Below the pieces are notes generated by a model, which worked only from the letters and a program-made list of their open reading frames with translations, had not been told where the DNA came from and searched no databases. 64,000 nt of DNA from Isoetes taiwanensis. Lineage: Eukaryota; Streptophyta; Lycopodiopsida; Isoetales; Isoetaceae. The translations under genes and the position numbers were made by a program. Positions 10,894 to 22,680 of this stretch are shown piece by piece; the stretch's first letter is position 1, and each line of letters starts with the position of its first letter. The DNA lies in assembly GCA_021234155.1 (NCBI GenBank), contig JAJEKV010000059.1, positions 7,882,779 through 7,946,778 on the forward strand, written 5' to 3'.

Positions 10894-12172
10894 TAAAAAA
10901 AAGCACATGGAACCTATGAAGATTTGGGATGTCATGCCAGAACAGAAAACAAAACAGCCTTTCATTTTCGTGAGTAAGCCTTATGCTAGAATTTCAGGCC
11001 ATGCCAACATATTTGCTTTCTCTTTTAAATGGCCTCACTAACACTAAAAAATTTTGGGGTTTAACACGGGAATTTATTATCCATTACTCAATAGAGCTAA
11101 GCGGTCGAGGAAGAATGGATCATTGAGTGTTGTGTACCATACTATGCACCTCTTGTCCCGATTTGAATGATGATTTTTCATTCAATAGTTCTATTTCAAC
11201 ATGGATCTTTCTGGTATTCTATATGCCACATGCATGGGCAAATCAATGAAGAAATATCATGGCCCAAGTTTCAATCTCCATTCTATCTTTGTGCAAACTT
11301 CAACCGAACACTTTTCTTAGGGCAAGATCAATAATCGATGGTGAAATGAGGAAAAAACAAAATCATAGCTACACATCCCAAACCATCCTAGTTATACTTT
11401 CATCAAACAAAAGAAACCTTTATATGACACCCATTAATGCAATCCAACAAAGGTTTCCCAAAGGGACTTCAACATTCCTCAATAGCCTTTCAAACAACAC
11501 TATTACACTTAAAACCAAAACCAAAGGCAATCTATCAATCTATCTCTCCAATTCTCCTCTACCTTTGGCCCCGTATGGCGGATTTTTATAATGTGCTATT
11601 AGAAGCATTTCCAAACATGTGCAATGTCACGTGCGCCGACTCCATGTGCTAGGACTTAGGTCCAAATTCTTCACCATTGCATCTAACCCCTTTCTGCATC
11701 TTGCATTTATCTTGCAAAGTGGAGTCAAAACCTAATTTTTTCAAGGTTTTGAGTATATATTTTGTTAGAGTTGTTATTTTGGGAACTCCGTTCCCCTTTT
11801 CTTTGGTCAAAATCTTGCACTATATCATTATTAGGATTTGGAGGTATTCATATATGCTTGGGTTATTCTAAGTTTGGAGTTTCACCATGGCAAATCTGGT
11901 CGGTTGGCATTAAGGCTAAGGTTGGCAAAGCTCTATACAAAAATACAAGGTATGAAGATAAATACAATGTACTTTTTGTCTTTTTTTTTCCCCCCTTTGT
12001 TGTGTCGACATTCCCTTTTGGTTACATTGCTAATCCAGGCGGTCATCCATGGAATTATGTCCCGCCCTAATTGGTTTGGTCATATTTGTCATTAAATTTT
12101 CCATTTGCTCGATGTGATGGAGCTCTTGGAAATAAAAGGTTTTGAAGGCATGGGGTGCGATAGAGGAAAACT
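10894..12172. other. No recognisable gene
   Basis: AT-rich sequence with scattered 60-110-codon frames that overlap each other in different frames and show no family signature. Confidence 0.55.
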
Positions 12173-15100
12173 ATGATAGTTCATATTTTTTCTTGCCAAA
12201 TTCACATGGCCATATTTGTTGCCATCATTGCTAATATGTGCGCAATCCCTCGAGGGACCGCTACTAGTTGTTGCTATACGCAGCCCCTGCGGGAGATGCT
12301 ACCTCACACGCTAATCTTTGCAACACTTAGGAGGATGTTGCTGCAATTGCACATGTTACCACTTCAAATAGGGATTGTGTGTAGATATGGTCCTCGAACT
12401 ATATGGACTTCCCATAGAGAAGAGGATAATCACGAACATCGTAGCCGGGGATATGGACTTCATTTTGTAATCAAAACAGGGGAACATCTTGGTTGGATAA
12501 TCGTGGATTTGCCCGGATTATCAACGCTATTCACACAAGCGGATGAACCCGCGATCGCTACATGTGGATAAAGGTCGCGAGCCGATGGGAAAATACCTTT
12601 TGTGGCCACATGTTACTTCCCACATCACGGACTCAAGGTTCTACTATGGGCACTCGGATCTCGGCAATTTTGGATCCATATGCCAATTTATATGATAACA
12701 TTGTGACCGCAGACCCGGTTAGGACATGTGATGCTTGTTGGAAGATTCCTTAATGCAAGGATTCACTATTGTGGCCCATCATCACTTGGAAGAATCTATA
12801 CATGTCTCATTTTATAAAACCATGGAAACACTAGAAGGCAGTGGGAGGTAGGACTTCTATTTCATGGCATTCCAAGACAATACATTAAGTGATTGCCTCG
12901 CATGTGACATGCCAATGTGGAGGTAGAATGAGACTAGCTGATGAGCACTTTGATCACAAGGTTGAAATAAGTATTGATCAATTAGAAGAAGCGAGGTCAT
13001 CGATTGCAAACCACCGGTATAGAGTCGCGGTTAGTCCATGCGCACTCTAGAATTCTGTTTCAAACATAGGAGGCGTCGATGATTATGCATGCCATCGTTG
13101 GAGGCATCCTCATGCGTCGTGTAGTTAGAACAAACCCGGGCAAGTCACGGAGATCCCATAGACGTGGTTGTACATTTCGAATCGTACTATACAACCCGGT
13201 AGATCCACGCATCCATTGATCGAGAGAGCATTTGTGTTGATGCGCTCTCAACATTTAGGACCACGACCCTTCGGTTGTCTTTGAAGATTGGTCTATGCCG
13301 ATTATATCCACAATTGCTCCGGGGAGGCTGCTAGTTTATTAACATCGGTTCCAAGGCCAAGACAATTTGGGATTTTGTGGCGGCGTGGACCCGACCATGA
13401 AGCGGGATGCCTCGCATCGATCGAGTTATTTACGGTTTGTCATGTCACGGGGAGGATGTATGGCGACTCGGTTACCAACATCGTATCGAGTGCGTGTTGA
13501 TAATTCATTACTCCATATTCATCTTGTTTTAAATCTTGTGGAGCTCTTGTATCGTTGAATATTGAGTGGTTGCATGTAGGGTTCCACAGTGGCGATCTAG
13601 GGGGCTGATTGGGAAAGCTTGGAGAGTAGCATTAGTGATTGGCGGCGAGGGAAAAGTTATTTACCATCAGCCGTATTGTGAAAGACATCATGATCCTCAA
13701 AGATGGCCATGGATACTTGTCATTCAAGATGATTCAATGCTTGAGGCTGTTGTGAGATATAGCCACAATAGTGGATGGGCAATGGACTCAAAGCTACCCG
13801 GCACCAACATGTGGAAATATCCACTCTGCACGTAGCAATTGTACACATCATTTGGTGGAGTTGGGTACCCGGTATTCTACATGTTGTGTACAATTAAAAG
13901 CAGGGAGCACATTACCAAAATTATGCACTAAAATAGCCATTCAAAAGTATTTGAGCGAATGGGCAATGTTAGACCTAAGCTCCATTACAATCGACATGGA
14001 TGGGATAGAAGCGTCTTGTTCTTCAAAGTAATAGCGGAGGATCCACTATCTTGGCATAATGGAAAGCTAGTTATGCGCAATGTAATTTCATGTTGGTTCC
14101 AGCGCGGCAAAGCCGTGTGATTCGCAATCTCGCCCAAGGATCACGATGAAGATATCCACGATCGATCCGATCGATCGATCCACGATCCACGATCATGATT
14201 TCCGGATGGTTCAATGCTGCTTTGGAGGCACAATCTTGGACATTTTAATGGCGTTGGAGCCTTGGTATATATTATGAATTACTTTATTTATTGTTGGTAT
14301 GAATCCATCTAATCTTCAACACATCCTCTGTCGGTGAGTTTGGAAGATATAGCCCACGATCAATGCAAAGAGATGTCTTTGCGGCTAGCGCATTTTGCAT
14401 CTTTGCTAATCAAGATCGAGTTCATTATCGTTATAGATGGTGAGCAAGTGGTGTTTGTTGCAGGGAATGGACTACCACTACATCTTGAGCTACAAGAACG
14501 AGAAGATGAACTAAGGGTCATTCGCACACATGTATATGATAATGTAATGCGGGGGCATCACCATTCGTTCGGCGGCAAAATCACGATTCTTTTTGGATCA
14601 CGGTGCTCACCGTCAACAAGTATTTAGAGGCTTATTTTCCACCATGCAGCGGTGCGTCGCGGGGTCCTTTTTTCACATCGAACACCAACCTACGTACCCG
14701 GGAACACCCACGATCCTCGAAGGGGCGATCGAGGAAGGCATTAAGGGATTGCGAATGTATTGTCCGTTACGTATAGATCGTCCTTGTAGCCGCGGAATAT
14801 CTAATCTTGTTATGCATGCAGCTATGGCGGATGGAGCATCATCACATCTAAACAAAAGCACCATGAGTCACCCTTGCCTCCTTTGACATTGGGTTTGGAA
14901 GAGGTTGAGTGCATCCGGTGGTTGGAGAATCTGACGGTGCATGAGATTGCGGATGGGTGTTCTTGTGATAGGGTGGCCATGCTACTTTGTCGATGGGATC
15001 GCGGCAAAGCAAGCTGGCTATGGGCGAGCATAACAAACTGGAGAGCACGCCTCTAGATCTGCGGAACAAAGCTGAGGTGGTGTCCTTGCATCTGCGAGGC

Positions 15101-15290
15101 TATCAAGGCGTTAAGTGACTTCCATGAGTATTGTGAGGGGCGAGAGGATGTTATTGATTGTTTCTTAGCCCCACCCTTACCTAGTTTTCTTGCATGTCAC
15201 CACCTTCACGAAGTAACCTTATGCGATTGTGCTCCTATTGACAATATTGGCGACTTGCAGAGATTGTTCATATGGTTGCAATTAATTGGA
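12173..15290 (+). other. Gene-like but frame-broken region, unassigned
   Basis: Base composition is richer in GC than its surroundings, and moderately long plus-strand frames follow one another (12173-12571, 12562-12753, 13566-13835, 14334-14627, 14874-15056), as in a decayed or error-ridden coding region. Leucine-rich pieces near 14880-15050 (LEEVECIRWLENLTVHEI) and 15170-15280 (HEVTLCDCAPIDNIGDLQRL) could suggest a disease-resistance-like LRR tail. However, I see no convincing P-loop or other NB-ARC motif. A GATC-rich palindromic cluster lies at 14155-14195. I would not name a product. Confidence 0.3.
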
Positions 15291-15994
15291 CACAAAGAAA
15301 ACCACCATGATATATTACAATGACATAAATGTACAAACTCTAGATGCTCGATCTTTGTCCCATCTCTCTAAGTCTCACGATGATACCCGGTACACCCTAA
15401 AATACAAAAGAGCCAACATAATTGGCTATTGGGTCCTCTCAGGCGGGCGTTCTCCTCGTGTACCAACTTCTCCCAACTTTGCACAAGTATAAGAGTTAAA
15501 AATTGGTTGAACACTTATAGCATATACAAAAGCATAGTAGATAGTAGACTCACATGTGTATGTAGAACCTCAGGACGTAAAAGGGTCCTAACGACCAGCC
15601 GAATGCTCAAAGCTGCGTGAACAACACCTTCGGTGATCCTGGCTTTGTGGGCGTGAGGTGAGCTGATGGTTGCTCTCGGCTTTGGTGACGATTTCCTAAA
15701 AGGATTTTGAACATAATTTATTTTAATCTTACTTCAGGTTACTAGAGCGGTGTCATTCTATGGACATATAGTATAGATGCCTTATGTTCATCATAAAAAT
15801 TAGTGAATTATTCTTGTTTCATGGCCATGCAAGAAATCCCTGTTGCATCCCATTAAAGAAGTTGGGTTTAATGAATGAAGCGGGAGAAAAGAAGTTGGTT
15901 GTGCGGATCCTATGTAGTTGTCTTTAAAAATAATCAAAGGAAGTGGTACCAAGTCAAAGGAAGTGCAATTTCGTTTTCACTCCGATTATGCAAG

Positions 15995-16204
15995 CTACAA
16001 TATCATTTTAATAGATTGGCTTGTGAAAGGCCTACAATATTAATGTCGAACTCTTCTATTAGATTACGTTCTTGCGGGTCATTGTCATTGTTATTCTTGC
16101 AATATCATTTTGTCATGGCTTGTGAAAAGGCCTACAATATAAATGCCTAAATTCTTCTATTAGATTACATTCTTGCGAGGTTATTGTTATTGTTATTCTT
16201 GGCT
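15995..16204. repeat. 100-bp tandem duplication
   Basis: The unit containing tggcttgtgaaaggcctac and ttcttctattagattac occurs at 16017 and again at 16117 with about ten differences. Both copies end in a cattgttattcttg run. No gene function is evident. Confidence 0.85.
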
Positions 16205-17180
16205 GTACAATTATACTTCCATTTACAAAGTACTTACATACTCTCCATGATCTATTGTGTAAGATTCTCTTGTACATCGGTATATATTCTACCTTTAGGA
16301 ATCATTTACATTTTAGACATTGGCTCAATTCAAACATATACAACAAATAACAAGGGCAATCGAAACTTCTTTTGCACTTTTGTTTACACTTGCTTCACTT
16401 TTGTGTCTTATTAGATTGTCGTGTATTATATAAAGAGCCACACTTGCTGCACTTTTGGTATAGCGGCAACACTTGTAAGTTGGATCCTTTTACGCCAAGA
16501 ATCGGCCTGAAAATTTGGAGGAGCATCTTATCTACACACACAGCGGAAAAGCTATGATGCAAATAAATAATAAACATGTATTGAATTCTGAATAGTTCTC
16601 AATCCATTGTAGCTCTTCTCCTTTTATAGTCATTGGTGCTGAATTGAGAGATTAATGTTAATGGCTTGATGGTTTATCTGCGATTATCACAACAAGCACA
16701 AACTAACAAAAGCAAAAGGTATTGTTTGCATAAATCTCACATGTTGTAAAATATCCCCTTGTGGCATGTATTTTTTTTGCGACTTTATTCTTGTGTTATG
16801 ATATGATGCTATTAAAAAGAAACCTTACGAACCTCATCCACCCAAAGAAACAATCTAGTCCATAGTTACAATACATGCAAAGAAATGCGCTACCAAACCC
16901 GGTTTGCAAGAAGCGTCCACAACAAACCAAATTCTCCGTCAAAAAATTTCTTTGCTCTGCTGTGATGGATTGCCCAATTTGCCCAAAGAAAACATACCAC
17001 GAACTGTGGCATATAAGAACAAGTGGATGTCGGCAAAAGTGCGCTGAATCGCCAAGGATCCAGTTAGAGTTGAAAACCACCCGGAGCGCAATGTAAAGTG
17101 GATCCGGTCGAGTTGGATCCATAGATCCAATATTACATACAAAATTTGTAGATTCCGTCCAACTCTGCTAACCACAACTT
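16205..17180. other. No recognisable gene
   Basis: Short frames only. A plus-strand stretch at 16875-17096 has a Cys-rich segment (CPICPKKTYHELWH) that superficially resembles a zinc-binding motif. It stands alone and its minus-strand counterpart frame is equally long, so I make no call. Confidence 0.5.
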
Positions 17181-17704
17181 GATTGCATTGTTCATTAACA
17201 AAAAGTAAAGCGAGAACAAAGCTACCATGAATCGATCAATGTCTTAACAAATAAAAACAATCTCTTGCACATACAAAATATCTGACCCGGTAACTAGTAA
17301 TAAAACAACAAATTCGAGTTATTAAAACACTTGGGGAATTGAACCCCTTGCCAAAGGCGGCACCAGGGCGGGTAATCTCCATACCGGTCAATCTATAATG
17401 AAATAAGCCATGTAATACCTCCAGAAGCCGTTACAATGGAACTAATGAAATGTTGAGGTAGCTTGCAACACATTGAGCTTTTGCTTCTATACCTATACCA
17501 TAGCAAATAGGTATTGACAAATATTTCTTCTATACCATGACTTAACTGCACTGTTCATTAACAAAAAGTGAGGCGAGCAAAGCTACCACGAATCTGTGAA
17601 TATCTTAACAAGTAGCAAACAATCCCTTGCACATACAAATATACAACAGGTAACTAGCAATACAACAACAAGTCAGAGTTATTCAAAAACAACAAGTGGA
17701 GAAT
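17181..17704. repeat. Pair of ~160-bp direct repeats
   Basis: 17181-17341 and 17547-17704 share ttcattaacaaaaagt, caaagctacca, cccttgcacatacaaa and the gttatt...ggagaatt end, in the same orientation with about 80-85% identity by eye. Between them, the minus strand reads ggggttcaattcccc (17335-17350), a good tRNA T-arm/B-box-like stem. It may mark a SINE or tRNA fragment, but no full tRNA fold was found. Confidence 0.75.
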
Positions 17705-19240
17705 TCTATACAACAACATGTGTGCGTCTATACCTATGAAAATCCTGTAAGTAGCTGCACAATCCATGCAACAAAAATATCTGCCCGAATACTGCTAGTC
17801 CATTCCCTTACTTGCGGCAATGCCTCAAGCAAAATAGAGAAAATTACCTCTGTTGTGAGGCACCACCTCCTTACCTGCGCCAGATTTGCAATCATCGACA
17901 AGATGGCTAATAACCAGCAAAACATCGCATCACCTTCCAAATCCGCCCCCTACATCAAACCTTCAATCTGCCTTTCTGAAATGAACCCTAAATAAAATGC
18001 TCCTTGAAAAGTCAGACCAGAAATTTCACGTCACAAATATACGTATTTATATAAATACAACCCCCCAATGATTGGCAAACAATACTACATGACTTTAAAG
18101 CAGGAAAATATTGCAAGGGTCATTAAAAAGCACCCTTTCCTCCTAACTATAAAGACATCAAGTATAATCTAGTTAAGCGAAGGAAGCAAAAGCAACCAAC
18201 AGTTTAGCCTACTAGATCAGGAAAAACACTTAAAGAGTTTAGTAATCTGATATTATTATGATCAAAATGGTCAAATATATCCAAAGAACTGGAAATGGAT
18301 TTGTCCAGAAAAGGGATTGCATGGTCCGAAATTCTGTGAGAGTTGGGTTGCACTTAGACTTTCATCTCAAGTTCTGGAATGATCCCGAAATACATCTAGG
18401 CTGAAATCCATCTTAGAGCTTGGTTGTGCAGCATAGTTCCACATAAAGGCACACACCATCATTGAAAAAAAAGTCTAACCAAGTTTTGTTGATCTTTGTT
18501 AACAATTAAAAAATACATGCAAGACTTCAAATTGTAAAATTTAAGCCCTAAGTAGTATTTGTCACCAACATGTTAGTCGGTTAGCAGGGGTACTTTTTGG
18601 AGTTATTAAAAATTGCATGGTAACTATATAGGCATATTTGAAAATTTTCCAATGTAAAATTGATTTACTTGCAGTCATGCCCCATGTCTAATCATTTCCA
18701 CGACAAGTAGCAAGTAAGTTTATACTTCATAAGTTGGTTAGGGAATGGGTTCCCACATGTATCACATGTATCCTGCGGGGGTTGTCTTTGGCATAGTTGT
18801 CCATTCTTGGCGGAAGAAACCATGGAAGGAAAACTGGGGAGAAGCTTGTGTCCGTAGAAGACATTGCCAAGGAACATTGTGCCATATATGGGCGGAATTT
18901 TGTACTATGAGGTTATATCCTGTTGTGGATTGCTTAATTGTTATGGCATTATTTCTGATGCGGAACATTAACCCGGTGATGTCCTTATGCTTCTGCAATA
19001 GTTCTTCCATGCCGAGCACCAAAGATTTCTTCAGGCCAATTCCCATAAAGCCATGGTATCAAGTATCCTATTGCCTAGAAGTAGCAATTTGAATTGATTG
19101 TCAAAACATGACTTTAAACTTTGATTTAAGCCACTTCACCGTCCTGCCATGGAGGGCAGGCAACCCTCCCGTCTTAACATCTTGTTTCTTTTCATACAAA
19201 GAACACATATTTGTTAACAAAACAATCGTCCTTCATCAAC
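17705..19240. other. No recognisable gene
   Basis: There are two stretches with open frames on both strands (17696-17995 and 18745-19092). The minus-strand reading at 18762-19046 has protein-like composition (MEELLQKHKDITGL) but no recognisable family, no flanking exons and no start context, so it is left uncalled. Confidence 0.45.
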
Positions 19241-19245
19241 ATAGA

Positions 19246-19350
19246 TGCCCCATTTTGGTACATGATTCTTTAAGCGCAAAATAATGCGCCTATCAAACAA
19301 TTGTATTTTACCAACGTAAGTGCCCCATTTTGGTACATGATTCTTTGAGT
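19246..19350. repeat. Short direct repeat, 74-bp period
   Basis: The 20-plus-base string starting tgccccattttggtacatg occurs at 19246 and 19320, followed by attcttt in both. It lies upstream of the TIR element candidate. Confidence 0.8.
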
Positions 19351-19895
19351 GCAGGGTATTGTACCCAGCATTGTATTTATGATGGCATCAACCTGAGATA
19401 TCATTGTTATTAAGATTCAATCTTTAGTGTTTAAAAAGTGGAAAAATCAACGGGCAGTCCAAATGTGGCAGCAACAGGCAGCCCAAATCCAGCCACATTG
19501 AACAAAATCGATTTTTTGTATCAGATTTCTTCTTTTGGATTAAATTGGAGCTAAATTTGAACTAGATTCTTTAACTAGGTTCTTCTGGAGTTTCAGACAT
19601 GAAAAAGTTGGATTGGACTTATTCCTAGCAGATTACAGGTATTAATTGGGTCTTTCTTATTCGACCTGGCTGATTTGGAGCTGTTTATACTGCTGTGTAT
19701 CTTAAAATCCCACCTGGGCTTCGTGCCAGGCTTCTTGGACCCCAAATTAATGCGTGCACCTGCTGTAGGACCATCTTCACAGCTTCTACACAAAAGCTCC
19801 CCTCTAGCATTACAGAACGAAAAAAGTGCTTAAATCCCCTGTAAAATCCCCCATTGAGGAACCGGGGGACTTGAGAGCAATGGGTTATTTTCTTT

Positions 19896-20285
19896 GCAAT
19901 GGAGAATTTTTGAACAAAAGGGTATATATTACGGGGGGAAATTACTAGAAACAGGGGATTCTTGAACAAAAGGGTGTATCCTAGCGAAATTAGTAGCTCT
20001 GAGGGGAAAAAATAGTAGAAATAGAGGATTCTTGTACAAAAGGGTATATCTAATGGGGAATTAGTAGAAATAGGAATTGCAAATGCACATCGGGTACTTT
20101 TAAAAAGAGATTGGATCAAAGGGAATTTGCATATGGATTGGGGTATTCTCAAGAAAAGAGGGAATTTGGTTCAAAGGGGATTACTATGTAGCGAGAGGAT
20201 TATTTATGAATATCGGGGGTATTTTCAAATAAAAAGGGATTCATTGAAAGGGGATTGCAAAAAATGGGGGATTATTACAATAAAT
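19896..20285. repeat. Degenerate G-rich tandem array (left subterminal)
   Basis: Roughly 52-75-bp units built on a ggggattcttgaacaaaagg core followed by gtatatc and a g-run plus aattagtag occur at about 19903, 19955 and 20029. Looser copies with ggggatta blocks continue to 20285. All G-runs are on the plus strand. Confidence 0.7.
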
Positions 20286-21888
20286 GTCAAGCGGTTAAAA
20301 AAAAAAAGGTATTTTCAATTAAGCGGTTTGCCTTTTCAAGGAAGTTTTGCTTCCGTGGCAATCAAGCCCCGGATAAAGACCCTTTTCTCTTTGTTATTTT
20401 TATTTCTCTCTCTCTTAAGTGATGGCGACCCGTATATACTTGGCGTTTTTCCTTGGCGCTCGGGTAAATCTCGATGGCGCTGGCATTTTTTATCAAATCT
20501 TTGTTGTTCTTTTGATATTTTATTATAGGTTTCAAGATTTAGAATGTTTTTGTCGATTTCTTGGCCCTGGAATGTAAATCTCCTTGCCGCTTTGTTGTTT
20601 TCTTGATCTTTTGGTTTTTTCTTGATCTTTTGGTCTTTTTTTGCTTGCTTTTAGCGTTCTACAGTTTTGTGGCTTTTGGTTGATTTTTTTCCTGGCTTGA
20701 TCTGTGTATTTTTGTTTGTTGACTTCTTCATTATTCTTCTCCCGCTTGCTATGCCTCAGGCAAGCCCTGTTTGCTTTTGATTGGCGATTTACTCTTGTTA
20801 GGATGTTTTACCGTAGTCTTGGTTGTTTTGCATTTTATTTGCAAAGTTTTTCTGAGGAGCGCCATTGCGCTTGTGGAGTCGGATCGCAACTCAAAGCTTG
20901 GATTCGATTTTACTTAGGCTTGGTATTTGCTCCACCAACCTCTTTGCTTCCAACATTTTCTTTGTGAATATTTGTTTTTAGCCAAGAGTGCGCCTTAGTC
21001 TCTTATTTTCTTAGTCTCAATGAGTGTTATTTTGATCACCCAAATGACACTTGGTTGCGAGCGATTCTATAACGGGGCCTACGACTTGCGGCCCGACCAA
21101 TTCAAGCTATTCTAAAAATATTCTTGGTTGTGGAGTGCGGATGTGGTGCTCTATTCAACCTATTCAGGATCTCTGTTGCCCTACTCGATTTATATATTTT
21201 AGATCCACGAACTTCGATGCATTGCATGCGCCAAAAGCATACGGAAGCCCTTGCAAAAAATACTCTTCCTAGAGAAACTATCTTAGATTCAATAGTAAGG
21301 TGGTAAAAATATCAAAAAGTTAAAAGCGGGGATCGAGACTCGGATCGATTTGCATGATGGAACAACTATTACTTCAAAGGTATGCTCAACATCACGGCAT
21401 TTGGTTTTAGGATGTAGTTCTTCTCTGAGTTTCATTTGGACAAATTTGTAGGTCCTCATTGGGCTGCGATGGTGTGCGTACATTTGTTGCTTAAAGTATC
21501 TTACGTCGGATCTCTTGGTTCTTTGTTGTTAGCAGTCTTTAACGGCAAGATTTCTCTCTCCCATCGGTTTATCACATTTCAAATGTATCTCATCGTACTC
21601 ACACACTAGCAATTCACATAAGAGGCCATATCTGATTAGTGAGTTGAGATTTTGTCTTTCTTGATTATTAAAAGATGCATGAAAACATATATCTTTATAT
21701 GAAGGATGCATGACAACATCTAAATCGTGTTACATTTGCCAGTTGGATAAGCGATCACGGAGAAGTGAAGGAAGAAACAAGAATAGGAACCAAAGATTTG
21801 CCAAGTGATGGTAAAGGGAATCATGTATGATCTCATTGACAACTCCCCACGAGAGACACTAAAAGCGGGACCATGTTGAATTGAAACT

Positions 21889-21948
21889 CTTTTGCAATTA
21901 CGTAGTGGAATTGAAACTCTTTTGCAATGAAAAAAACTTTTATCTATA
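21889..21948. repeat. 31-bp tandem duplication
   Basis: gaattgaaactcttttgcaat appears twice (about 21878-21900 and 21908-21930), separated by tacgtagtg. Confidence 0.75.
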
Positions 21949-22086
21949 AATATTGAATTTTGTTGATGTGAGGCGTCGGTTTGGAATCTAAATCTGAAAT
22001 TTGGGCAACTAGCCCATAAAATATGGGTAACCAAAGTTACCAAAAAATATAACCGACTAAATGTAACATACAAACAAAGGGAAAGG

Positions 22087-22345
22087 GGGATTATGGCTAA
22101 ATGTAACATGGTATTATTTTGGAAAAGGGAGGACTATGGTCAAATGTAGCGGGGGTATTATCTTACAAATGAAGAAGGGGATTATGTCCGATTACAGCGA
22201 GGGTATTATTTTACAAGCGAGGAAAGGGGATTATGGCCATATATAGCAGGGGTATTATTTTACAAATGAGGAAAGGGGGATTATGGCCAAGCGTAGCGGG
22301 TATTATCTTACAAATAAGGAAAAGGGGGATTATGGCCAAATACCC
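22087..22345. repeat. G-rich tandem array, ~57-bp unit, ~5 copies (right subterminal)
   Basis: Each unit has a gattatggccaaatgtagc block, then gggggtattattttacaa, then a gaggaaagggg run. Units begin near 22090, 22128, 22184, 22231 and 22280. The G-runs are on the plus strand, the same polarity as the left array, so the two arrays are not inverted copies of each other. Confidence 0.85.
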
Positions 22346-22680
22346 CGATTCCAAAAATTCATTTTATACCCCATTGTTCTACAAAAAAGGGGGATTCTGT
22401 AGTCATTTTTGGGGGGTATTTTTTGGGGTATTAGAGCACTTTTTTCATTGTGTTATGTATTAGTGATTATATGTAGATAAATCCATCCCAATTTCAAACT
22501 GATTCATCTGGTCTAACTGTACTTTTATCCTCTTGCAAGCCACAAGCAATTGCACTAAAGGCAAATATGCAATGCAAGTATAGTTATACAAGTTATAGAC
22601 ATCATTTGTCTTCACGCAAGAGTTCTCAAGGTGTGAAAAATTCTGTTCACATTTCAAGCAGATTTCTCGTGGTGACAAAT

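Larger units (their letters stand above)
19808..22459. mobile_element. Candidate CACTA-like TIR element
   Basis: The left end (cattacagaacg, then aaaaaagtgct, then taaatcccc) is matched by the complement of the right end (agcacttttttc at 22436, then attgtgttatg). The match continues inward for about 40-50 bp through C-rich blocks. The CATTACAGAA-like terminus resembles the CACTACAAGAA ends of plant CACTA elements, and the subterminal zones are repeat arrays, as in that superfamily. The flanking trinucleotides (tag left, tat right) are not a perfect TSD. The interior (20300-22080) has no transposase signature. The right end lies only about 220 bp from the stop codon of the minus-strand F-box gene. 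Confidence 0.45.

Noticed and set aside
14155-14195. GATCGATC-rich cluster as a regulatory or origin-like element
   Set aside because: Short local palindromic simple sequence with no supporting context.
12200-15290. NBS-LRR resistance gene
   Set aside because: Only two leucine-rich snippets; no P-loop, kinase-2, GLPL or MHD motifs visible in any frame.
17335-17350. Possible tRNA gene on the minus strand (ggggttcaattcccc T-arm)
   Set aside because: No matching acceptor, D-arm or anticodon arm could be found; kept only as a possible SINE/tRNA fragment.
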